Assembly (NCBI RefSeq): GCF_014207235.1
Contig: NZ_JACHDA010000001.1
Location: forward strand, 186,001 to 250,000
Length of the DNA stretch: 64,000 nucleotides
Direction: 5' to 3'
From: Sphingopyxis sp. JAI128
Lineage (GTDB): Bacteria; Pseudomonadota; Alphaproteobacteria; Sphingomonadales; Sphingomonadaceae
Every line of letters begins with the position of its first letter. Positions within the stretch are counted from its first letter, which is position 1. The translations under genes and the position numbers were made by a program. This document shows, piece after piece, positions 26,462 to 33,623 of this stretch. Under the pieces are notes generated by a model, which had not been told where the DNA came from, searched no databases, and saw only the letters and a list, made by a program, of their open reading frames with translations.

Positions 26462-27009
26462 CTTGCGTCTCCGGCACCGGCGAAGCGGCGTGTCAGCATG
26501 GATTTGAAACGATGGACCTTCGCCGCGACCACATCGGGCGACACGCCCGTAACCGTGCCGATCTCCGCCGCGGCAACGCCCTCGAGATAGAGAAGCAATA
26601 TCTGGCGGTCGGGCGGATCGAGCCGGTCGATGATCGACAGGATCAGCGCCATCGCATGTTCGCTGTCGGCGCGTTCGAACGGCGTCGCGGCGGCGTCGGG
26701 AATCTCGACATCCTCGATCGACGACCAGCCGCGCTGCGCATGGCGTCTATTCGCGAGCATGTGCGAGGTGGCGCGGTTGTGCGCGACGCGCCACACCCAG
26801 GTGCTGAGCGAACAGCGGCCGTCGAAGCTGGCGAAACTCTGCCAAAGCGCGACCTGTAATTCCTGCTCGAGATCACGCCGCAACTCGGCATCGGCTTCAT
26901 AGCCCCGCGCGAGCCGGGCCAGCGCGCCGCCGAAGCGGTCGATCGCTTCCGCGAAAAGCCGATCCTGATCCCCCTCGGCCACTCCATTCTCCCATCGTTC
27001 GTATCGCAT
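26458..27009 (-). CDS. ECF-type sigma-70 family RNA polymerase sigma factor
   Basis: A 183-residue sigma factor with only regions 2 and 4. Region 2 includes LEQELQVALWQSFASFDGRCSLSTWVWRVAHNRA-type sequence at about residues 47-80. Region 4 includes LDPPDRQILLLYLEGVAAAEIGTVTGVSPDVVAAKVHR at about 129-167. It begins the three-gene operon ECF > membrane protein > serine hydrolase, each joined by ATGA overlaps. AAAGGGAT precedes the ATG. Such factors usually activate their own operon, but I could not pick a clear promoter in the 55 bp upstream. Confidence 0.92.
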   Translation of the reverse strand: MRYERWENGVAEGDQDRLFAEAIDRFGGALARLARGYEADAELRRDLEQELQVALWQSFASFDGRCSLSTWVWRVAHNRATSHMLANRRHAQRGWSSIEDVEIPDAAATPFERADSEHAMALILSIIDRLDPPDRQILLLYLEGVAAAEIGTVTGVSPDVVAAKVHRFKSMLTRRFAGAGDAR

Positions 27010-27064
27010 ATCCCTTTAGTCGGCAGGGCAGCGGCTTTCTGACGGGAGGAACGAAATTTTTTCG

Positions 27065-29044
27065 TCAGGCGTCGATCGCCGCCTCGTCGAGCGTCGCCGC
27101 ATTGGCCTGGATGAACTGGAAGCGATGCTCGGGATGCTTGCCCATCAGCCTGTCGACCAGGTCCTTGACCTGGTGCCGCTCCTCATATTCCTGCGGCAGC
27201 GTAACGCGCAGCATGCCGCGCGTCGCCGGGTCCATCGTCGTTTCCTTCAATTGGCCGGGGTTCATTTCGCCCAAGCCCTTGAAGCGGCCGACATCGACCT
27301 TCTTGCCCTTGAACATCGTCGCCTCGAGCTCGGCGCGGTGCGCGTCGTCGCGCGCATAGGCCGAAATATTCCCCGCGGTCAGGCGATAGAGCGGCGGCTG
27401 CGCGAGGTAGACATGGCCCTCGCGCACGATGTCGGGCATTTCCTGAAAGAAAAAGGTCATCAGCAAGGTCGCGATATGCGCGCCGTCGACATCGGCGTCG
27501 GTCATGATCACGATCTTCTCGTAACGCAGCCGGTCGGCATCGCAATCCTTGCGCATCCCGCAGCCCAGCGCGAGCGCGAGGTCGGCGATTTCCTGATTGG
27601 CGCGGATCTTGTCGGCACTGGCGCTCGCGACGTTCAAAATCTTGCCCCGGATCGGCAGGATCGCCTGCGTCTTGCGGTCGCGCGCCTGTTTCGCGCTACC
27701 TCCCGCGCTGTCGCCTTCGACGATGAACAATTCCGTTCCTTCGGGGCCGTCGTTCGCACAGTCGGTAAGCTTGCCGGGCAGGCGCAGCTTGCGGCCGCTG
27801 GTCGCGGTCTTGCGCTTCACCTCGCGTTCGGCCTTGCGCTTCAGCCGCTCGTCCATGCGGTCGAGCACCAGCCCCAGCAGCGCACGGCCGCGGTCCATAT
27901 TGTCAGAAAGGAAATGGTCGAAATGGTCGCGCACGGCATTTTCGGTGAGACGCGCGGCCTCAGGGCTCGAAAGCCGGTCCTTGGTCTGGCTCTGGAATTG
28001 CGGGTCGCGGATGAAAACCGACAGCATCATCTCGCCGCCGTTGAACACATCCTCGGCGGTGATCTGCGCCGCCTTCTTCTGCCCGATCAATTCACCGAAC
28101 GCACGCAGGCCCTTGGTGAGCGCGGCCCGCAGCCCGGCCTCATGCGTGCCGCCCGCCGGGGTCGGGATGGTGTTGCAATACCAGCTGTACGAGCCGTCGG
28201 ACCAGAGCGGCCAAGCGATGGCCCATTCGGCGCGGCCCTGGTCGCCGGGAAATTCCTGCCGCCCCACGAAAGGCTCGGCGGTTGCGCATTCGCGCGTACC
28301 GATCTGTTCCTTCAGGTGATCGGCAAGACCGCCGGGGAATTGGAACACCGCCTCGGCGGGGGTGTCGTCGCCGATCAGTTCGGGCGCGCATTTCCAGCGG
28401 ATTTCGACGCCCGCGAACAGATAGGCCTTCGAGCGCGCCAGACGGTAGAGACGTTGCGGCTTGAACCGGCCATGTTCGCCGAAAATTTCGGGATCGGGAA
28501 CGAAGCTGACGCTCGTCCCCCGCCGGTTGGGGGTCGGACCGAGTTCTTCCAGCCCGCCGCGCGGCATACCGCGCGAAAAGCGCTGGCGATACAAAAGCTT
28601 GTTGCGCGCGACTTCGATCACCGTATCGGTAGACAGGGCGTTGACGACGCTGACCCCGACGCCGTGAAGGCCGCCCGAAGTCGCATAGGCCTTGCCCTCG
28701 AACTTCCCGCCCGAATGAAGCATGGTCATAATGACCTCCAGCGCCGACTTGCCGGGGAATTTCGGGTGCGGATCGACCGGCATGCCGCGTCCGTTGTCGA
28801 CGACGGTCAACCGGTTGCCGACATCGAGCGTGATCTCGATCCGTGTCGCGTGGCCGGCGACGGCTTCGTCCATGCTGTTGTCGATGATCTCGGCGGCCAG
28901 ATGATGGAGCGCGCGCTCGTCGGTGCCACCGATATACATGCCCGGACGCCGCCGCACCGGTTCGAGCCCTTCCAGCACCTCGATCTGCGAAGCATTATAG
29001 CTCTCGGTGGCGGGGCTCGCGGTGTCGAACAAATCGTGACTCAT
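27065..29044 (-). CDS. parE: DNA topoisomerase IV subunit B
   Basis: ATPase subunit of topoisomerase IV, which unlinks daughter chromosomes. The 659-residue protein has the GHKL ATPase (EIIDNSMDEA, DNGRGMP, GGLHGVGVSVVNALS), the transducer domain and the TOPRIM domain (LFIVEGDSAGGSA, then MTDADVDGAHI). The phrase KQARDRKTQAILPIRGKILN and the shorter length favour ParE over GyrB. The start at ATG 29044 (MSHDLFD) is chosen over an upstream in-frame start that adds a 29-residue non-homologous tail. It is divergent from the outer-membrane barrel gene at 29204. Confidence 0.95.
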   Translation of the reverse strand: MSHDLFDTASPATESYNASQIEVLEGLEPVRRRPGMYIGGTDERALHHLAAEIIDNSMDEAVAGHATRIEITLDVGNRLTVVDNGRGMPVDPHPKFPGKSALEVIMTMLHSGGKFEGKAYATSGGLHGVGVSVVNALSTDTVIEVARNKLLYRQRFSRGMPRGGLEELGPTPNRRGTSVSFVPDPEIFGEHGRFKPQRLYRLARSKAYLFAGVEIRWKCAPELIGDDTPAEAVFQFPGGLADHLKEQIGTRECATAEPFVGRQEFPGDQGRAEWAIAWPLWSDGSYSWYCNTIPTPAGGTHEAGLRAALTKGLRAFGELIGQKKAAQITAEDVFNGGEMMLSVFIRDPQFQSQTKDRLSSPEAARLTENAVRDHFDHFLSDNMDRGRALLGLVLDRMDERLKRKAEREVKRKTATSGRKLRLPGKLTDCANDGPEGTELFIVEGDSAGGSAKQARDRKTQAILPIRGKILNVASASADKIRANQEIADLALALGCGMRKDCDADRLRYEKIVIMTDADVDGAHIATLLMTFFFQEMPDIVREGHVYLAQPPLYRLTAGNISAYARDDAHRAELEATMFKGKKVDVGRFKGLGEMNPGQLKETTMDPATRGMLRVTLPQEYEERHQVKDLVDRLMGKHPEHRFQFIQANAATLDEAAIDA

Positions 29045-29203
29045 TCCCCAGCTATAGGAGCGGGCAAAGGCGGCTGGCAAGGCCGCTGTTCCGCTATCGC
29101 TGCCCACTCGGCTCGTCCCGTTTCCGTGCAAAGGGGGAACTTTGAACGAAGGCGGCGGGTTGGGCAGGCGACTGCAAAGTCACTCAAAAAAGTGGAGTAA
29201 AAA

Positions 29204-30040
29204 ATGAAAAACCTCTCTCTCCTCGCCGCGTTTATGGCCGGTGCGACGGCGATGCCTGCTATGGCCCAGGATAATCGCGACACTGCCCAGGATTTCGATG
29301 GCCCCTATGTCAGCATCGTCGGCGGCGCGACACTGCAAGGCAGCGATCGCGGCGAAACGCTTGTGTTCGACACCGACCGAGACGGCACCTATGGCGACCA
29401 GGTAACGACTTCGGGCGGCGCGAACGCCTTTTCGCCGGGTTTCTGCAACGGCGCCGCGACCACCAGCACACCGGGCGCCGGATGCAGGAACGACAAGGAC
29501 GGTCCAGAATATTTCGGGCGACTGGGATATGACAAGCGCATGGGCAATTTCGTCCTCGGCGCAGTTGTCGAGGCCGGACGCAGTGAGGCGCGCGACAGCG
29601 TCAGCGGTTTTTCCACGACGCCTGCGCGCTACACGATGAGCCGCGAAGCCGACTGGCAGGCCGGTGCACGGCTCCGCGCCGGCTATACCCCCGGCGGCGG
29701 CGCGCTATTCTATGTGACCGGCGGCGGCGCCTATGCAAAGCTCGATAATCGGTTCACGACGAGCAACACTGCCAACAGCTTTGCCGACAACGGCCGGACC
29801 AATGCGTGGGGTTATGCCGCCGGCGGCGGCGCCGAAGTCATGGTGACCAAGAATATCGCGGTCGGGCTCGAATATCTTTACACCGACCTCAAGGACAACG
29901 ACTATGTCGTGAATGTCGGGGCGGGCACTGCGCCGCCGACCAATCCCTTTCTGCTCGATGGCGGTGGCACCGACATCCAGCGTAGCAGCTCTCATTTCCG
30001 CACTCACAGCGTTCGCGGTTCGTTGAGCCTCCGCTTCTGA
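29204..30040 (+). CDS. Outer-membrane beta-barrel protein
   Basis: A 278-residue protein with a signal peptide (1-21, ending AMAQ) and amphipathic beta strands ending in the aromatic RGSLSLRF, as expected for BAM-inserted barrels. Segments such as GPYVSIVGGATL, GRLGYDKRMGNFVLGAVVEAG and VGLEYLYTDLKDNDY resemble Omp25/OmpW-type eight-strand porin-like proteins. Two cysteines (GFCNGAATTSTPGAGCRND) could form a disulfide in an extracellular loop. GGAGTAAAAA precedes the ATG. The function is not known, though such proteins are often abundant surface proteins. Confidence 0.88.
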   Translation: MKNLSLLAAFMAGATAMPAMAQDNRDTAQDFDGPYVSIVGGATLQGSDRGETLVFDTDRDGTYGDQVTTSGGANAFSPGFCNGAATTSTPGAGCRNDKDGPEYFGRLGYDKRMGNFVLGAVVEAGRSEARDSVSGFSTTPARYTMSREADWQAGARLRAGYTPGGGALFYVTGGGAYAKLDNRFTTSNTANSFADNGRTNAWGYAAGGGAEVMVTKNIAVGLEYLYTDLKDNDYVVNVGAGTAPPTNPFLLDGGGTDIQRSSSHFRTHSVRGSLSLRF

Positions 30041-30061
30041 CCTCTTGGGAGCGGAAACGGG

Positions 30062-30095
30062 AGGCGTCGGATCGAAAGGTCCGGCGCCTTTCGTG
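30062..30095 (+). terminator. Terminator between the barrel gene and the thioesterase
   Basis: AGGCGTCGGA pairs with TCCGGCGCCT (one G-U) around an 8-base loop, followed by TTTCGTG. It lies 22 bp after the barrel stop and could serve both convergent genes. Confidence 0.6.
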
Positions 30096-30097
30096 TG

Positions 30098-30526
30098 TCA
30101 GGAACCGGGCGCGGCAAAAATGGCGAAATTGCCGTTCGCGCTACTCACCAGGCGACCGTCCTGGTAAAGCTTCGCTTCGATGTTGGCGACACGCTTGCCG
30201 CGGTGCAGCACCTGCGCTTCGCAGGTCAGACGTCCTTCACCCACGCGTACGTGATAATTAAACTTGATTTCGAGCGTTGCGCACCACTGGTCCGCGGCGA
30301 GGAGGCTGGTCAGCGCACCGCCCATGGCCGTGTCGGCAAGCGAATAGGCTACTCCGCCATGCGCGGCGCCTTGCGGGCTGAAATGTCGTTGCGGCTCGAT
30401 ATCGATCGCCATCGTGCAGCGACCGTCCGCGCGCTCGACCATTTGCAGGCCTAGCGCGCGGGCGAATTCGAAATCCTGCCCGAAAGGCTTCACCGGTTGC
30501 GTCTCAGCGAACCCGGGGACCACCAA
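30098..30526 (-). CDS. PaaI-type thioesterase overlapping gcrA
   Basis: A hotdog-fold thioesterase of 142 residues from TTG 30526, or 131 from GTG 30493. The signature is GAAHGGVAYSLADTAMGGAL, and LEIKFNYHVRVGEG follows. Both starts are non-ATG. TTG 30526 and GTG 30523 lie inside the end of gcrA, while GTG 30493 lies 10 bp beyond its stop, so the true start is open. It is probably co-transcribed with gcrA. It is not closely alike to the thioesterase at 19922 beyond the common motif. Confidence 0.82.
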   Translation of the reverse strand: MVVPGFAETQPVKPFGQDFEFARALGLQMVERADGRCTMAIDIEPQRHFSPQGAAHGGVAYSLADTAMGGALTSLLAADQWCATLEIKFNYHVRVGEGRLTCEAQVLHRGKRVANIEAKLYQDGRLVSSANGNFAIFAAPGS

Positions 30527-31196
30527 AGGGCGGGGGCGGGGGCGGACGGCGCGTGCCGCGCGGAAGCTGCGCCTGATAGGCGCGGCCGCAATGTTCGACG
30601 CAATAGGGGAAGCCCGGGTTCACCGCCTCGCCGCAGAAATGAAAATCGGGCTCGCCAGGATGCCCCATCGGCCAGCGGCAAATGCGGTCGTTGAGGTCGA
30701 GAAGGCTCGTCTTGTCGGCGATCTCGGGGCTCGGCTTCGCGGGCACCAGCCGGCGCGGCGGCGCAGGCGGGATCGGCGCCTGCTGGTCGCCGGGGCCCTG
30801 ACGAATGAAGCCGCCGGGACCGATCGAAACGATGCGCGGCGCATCGGGCTTCGGCGGCGCATCGGCGCCACCTTCGTCCGCCGCAGCGACGGGCGGCCTC
30901 GACTCCATTTTCGGCGCCACCGCGACGGGCCGTTGCGCGACAGGCGCGGCGGGGCGGGTGGCCGCAACGGGCGGGGCGGACTTCGGCGCAGCGGGCGCGG
31001 CGGCAGGTCTCGACGGTTTCGCCGCCTTTTCGGTTGCCTTGACGGGCGACGGGCGCGATTTCAGGCCAAGGCGATGCGCCTTGCCGATTACCGCGTTACG
31101 GCTTACCCCGCCGAGTTCGTCGGCGATCTGGCTGGCGGTCAGCCCCTTTTCCCACATGCTGCGCAGGCTTTCGATGCGCTCATCGGTCCATGACAT
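30504..31196 (-). CDS. gcrA: GcrA cell cycle regulator
   Basis: Alphaproteobacterial sigma70 cofactor that binds methylated GANTC promoters and RNA polymerase domain 2. The start ATG 31196 gives the family-typical MSWTDERIESLRSMWEKGL, followed by the ASQIADELGGVSRNAVIGKAHRL helix-turn-helix. A long Ala/Pro-rich linker leads to the C-terminal sigma-binding region CRWPMGHPGEPDFHFCG with CVEHC, and a PPPPPPFGG tail. The protein has 230 residues. The open frame extends 40 codons upstream without homology. It is divergent from the ABC-2 permease gene. Confidence 0.95.
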   Translation of the reverse strand: MSWTDERIESLRSMWEKGLTASQIADELGGVSRNAVIGKAHRLGLKSRPSPVKATEKAAKPSRPAAAPAAPKSAPPVAATRPAAPVAQRPVAVAPKMESRPPVAAADEGGADAPPKPDAPRIVSIGPGGFIRQGPGDQQAPIPPAPPRRLVPAKPSPEIADKTSLLDLNDRICRWPMGHPGEPDFHFCGEAVNPGFPYCVEHCGRAYQAQLPRGTRRPPPPPPFGGPRVR

Positions 31197-31314
31197 GTTC
31201 AATTCCTTATCATTGCCCGCCGCGGGCGATTTGGCGAATTGCCGGCCCATTTGAACCGGCAGCCGTCGCTGCCCAGCTTGCGGTAAGATCGGGGAGGCGA
31301 TAGGCGAGAACGTC

Positions 31315-32187
31315 ATGAACGACCAGCCCCAAATTTCGCGCCTCGACTCGACGAATCCCGACGCGACCGCAAGCTTTGCCGAACCCGGCGTGCCTCATAT
31401 CCACACCCTGAACGTTCCGGGTATGCAGGCGCTATATGTCAAAGAGGTAAGGCGGTTTTTCAAGGTCCAGCTGCAAACAATCTGGGCTCCTGCAATTACC
31501 ACCCTCCTGTTTCTCGTTATTTTTACTATCGCTCTGGGCGGTGCAGGCCGGACGGTCATCGGCGTCCCCTTCGCGGATTTCATCGCCCCCGGCCTCATCA
31601 TGATGGCGATGCTCCAGAACAGCTTCGCCAATTCCAGCTTCTCGCTGCTCGTCGGCAAGATCCAGGGGACGATCGTCGATTATCTGATGCCGCCGCTCGC
31701 GGTCGGCGAACTGATCATCGCGCTGGTCGGTGCGGCGATCACGCGCGCGATCCTCGTCGGGCTGGCGCTTTGGCTTGCGATGCTTCTCTGGCCCGGCGTC
31801 CATGTCGGACCCGACCATTTGTGGGCGGTCGCCCTATTCGGCGTATTGGGTGCGATGATGCTCGGTTTTCTCGGCCTGATCACCTCGGTCTGGGCGGAAA
31901 AATTCGATCATGCGGCCGCCGTGACCAATTTCGTGGTGACCCCGCTCGCCCTCCTGTCGGGGACATTCTATTCGGTCGACAAGCTCGCCCCCTGGTTCCA
32001 GACGATCGCGCACGGCAACCCTGTCTATTATGCGATCATGGGTTTTCGCTACGGATTCATCGGCACGGTCGATTCGACGATCGCCAACCCGATCCTGACC
32101 GCGGTGCTGATGCTCGTCGCGGTCAATATCGTTCTCGGCGTCGTCACCTATCGCCTGCTCGCGTCGGGCTGGAAACTGAAGGCCTGA
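31315..32187 (+). CDS. ABC-2 type transporter permease
   Basis: A 290-residue integral membrane protein with six hydrophobic segments from about residue 60 onward (TTLLFLVIFTIALGG; IMMAMLQNSFANSSFSLLVGKIQG; VTYRLLASGWKL at the end). The GNPVYYAIMGFRYGFIG motif near the last helices is typical of YadH/NodJ-type export permeases. No ATPase gene lies next to it. In alphaproteobacteria the partner may be elsewhere. The cargo is unknown. Confidence 0.9.
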   Translation: MNDQPQISRLDSTNPDATASFAEPGVPHIHTLNVPGMQALYVKEVRRFFKVQLQTIWAPAITTLLFLVIFTIALGGAGRTVIGVPFADFIAPGLIMMAMLQNSFANSSFSLLVGKIQGTIVDYLMPPLAVGELIIALVGAAITRAILVGLALWLAMLLWPGVHVGPDHLWAVALFGVLGAMMLGFLGLITSVWAEKFDHAAAVTNFVVTPLALLSGTFYSVDKLAPWFQTIAHGNPVYYAIMGFRYGFIGTVDSTIANPILTAVLMLVAVNIVLGVVTYRLLASGWKLKA

Positions 32188-32196
32188 GCCGTTTGT

Positions 32197-32571
32197 TTAG
32201 TGGCGGTGGAGCGCGCGGACGCGGTAGCGTCCCTGGTCGAGCCCGTCGAACATCGCCTCGATCTGCGGATGATCGATGGGGCCGCCGTCGCCATCGGCGA
32301 TCAGATTTTGTTGGCTGACATAGGCGATGTAGGACGAATCGCCGTTTTCGGCGAGCAGGTGATAATAGGGCTGCTCTTTCGAGGGGCGGATTTCTTCGGG
32401 AATGGCTTCATACCATTCGTCGGTATTCGCAAAGACGGGGTCGATGTCGAACACGACGCCGCGAAAGTCGAACATGCGATGGCGCACGATGTCGCCCGGC
32501 GCGAAGTGCGCGCGGCCGATAAGCGGTGCCGTAACGGTTATGGGAAGTTCGGAAGAGGACTCGGGTGTCAT
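32197..32571 (-). CDS. hspQ: HspQ / YccV hemimethylated-DNA-binding family protein
   Basis: A 124-residue protein with the YccV domain: FAPGDIVRHRMFDFRGVVFDIDPVF, then PYYHLLAEN and AYVSQQNL. E. coli HspQ is a heat-induced factor that binds hemimethylated oriC DNA and is a specificity enhancer of Lon protease. No heat-shock promoter stands out upstream. It converges on the ABC-2 permease with nine bases between stops. Confidence 0.9.
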   Translation of the reverse strand: MTPESSSELPITVTAPLIGRAHFAPGDIVRHRMFDFRGVVFDIDPVFANTDEWYEAIPEEIRPSKEQPYYHLLAENGDSSYIAYVSQQNLIADGDGGPIDHPQIEAMFDGLDQGRYRVRALHRH

Positions 32572-32749
32572 AGAGTCAATCTATGGCGGTTTACGCCTGT
32601 TTCAAGTCCGTTACATTCGCAGGCGCCGCGCTTTGCCGAATCGGCTGTGATCAGCGTTACAGATGGACTGGCCAATCGGGCTAAATTGCTCCTCTGGCTT
32701 GTGCATTTCCCGTTCGGGTTGCGGGCCGCATCTTCAGGGGAGAAGCATT

Positions 32750-33376
32750 ATGGCTGAGATTCCACCCAATATATCCGGACCCGCATCGGGCATCGTCCAG
32801 CGCGCGAAAGATATCCTCCTCAAGCCCAGGGAAACATGGCCGGTCATCGCAGCCGAACCGGCGACGACGCAGTCGATCTATGTCCCTTATGTCGTCGTTC
32901 TCGCAGCGATCGGGCCGATCGCGCAGTTTATCGGCGGGCAGGTTTTCGGTTTTACCGCTTTCGGCGTCACCTATCACCCGCCAATTGGAGCCGCCCTGGG
33001 CTCGGCGATTTTATCCTACGGCCTGACGCTCGCGACTGTCTTCATCCTCGCCCTCGTCATCGACGGGCTGGCATCCAATTTCGGCGGGCAGAAGGATCAG
33101 ACCCAGGCGCTGAAGGTCGCCGCCTATTCTGGAACCGCGGGCTGGGTGGGCGCCATTTTCGGGCTTGTTCCGGCACTCGGGCTGATCGGCGCGCTGTTCG
33201 GCCTCTACGGCCTCTATCTTCTCTATCTGGGGCTTCCGGTGCTGATGAAGTCGCCCGAAGACAAGGCGCTGGGCTACACCGCCGTCGTCGTCATCGTCGC
33301 GATCGTCCTGTTCTTGATCGTCGGGGCCGTCGTCGCATCTTTGACGGCACCGTCGCTGCTCAGCATCAGGGGCTGA
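32750..33376 (+). CDS. Yip1-family membrane protein
   Basis: A 208-residue protein with about five transmembrane segments (YVVVLAAIGPIAQFIGG; AILSYGLTLATVFILALVIDGLA; TAVVVIVAIVLFLIVGAVVA). A conserved Yip1 opening, QRAKDILLKPRETWPVIAAE, precedes them. ATG 32750 is preceded by GGGGAGAAG, and the upstream open frame is not homologous. Bacterial Yip1 proteins have no settled function. Confidence 0.88.
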   Translation: MAEIPPNISGPASGIVQRAKDILLKPRETWPVIAAEPATTQSIYVPYVVVLAAIGPIAQFIGGQVFGFTAFGVTYHPPIGAALGSAILSYGLTLATVFILALVIDGLASNFGGQKDQTQALKVAAYSGTAGWVGAIFGLVPALGLIGALFGLYGLYLLYLGLPVLMKSPEDKALGYTAVVVIVAIVLFLIVGAVVASLTAPSLLSIRG

Positions 33377-33441
33377 ACGATCATCCGGCCGTCCCGGCGC
33401 AAGCCGGGCGGCGCTTGCCAGTGGTCGAATTCAGGGAAAAA

Positions 33442-33531
33442 TGGAGGAGAGTGAGGGATTCGAACCCTCGGTACCGTTGCCGGCACTTCGCATTTCGAGT
33501 GCGACGCTTTCGACCACTCAGCCAACTCTCC
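33442..33531 (-). tRNA. tRNA-Ser(CGA)
   Basis: Read on the minus strand, the acceptor GGAGAGT pairs with ACTCTCC. The anticodon arm GTCGCA-CTCGAAA-TGCGA gives anticodon CGA (33495-33497). A long class II variable arm follows, and the T-arm is GAGGG-TTCGAAT-CCCTC. The encoded 3' end is TCCA, so CCA is genomic and the discriminator base is U. It reads UCG serine codons. TTTTT follows. Confidence 0.95.
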
Positions 33532-33623
33532 TCGCTGAGAGGAGACGCCCCTAGCGGCGGTCCGCGAGACTTGCAACCCTCTCGTCACAATTTCGCAGGT
33601 CCGCCGCCGGAAGGGTGCGCCGG

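Noticed and set aside
27125..29200. 691-codon open frame opposite parE
   Set aside because: ParE motifs are complete on the minus strand. The opposite frame shows no domain.
33442..33623. tRNA-Ser as an integration site of a genomic island
   Set aside because: No integrase, direct repeat of the tRNA end or change in gene style is visible on either side.
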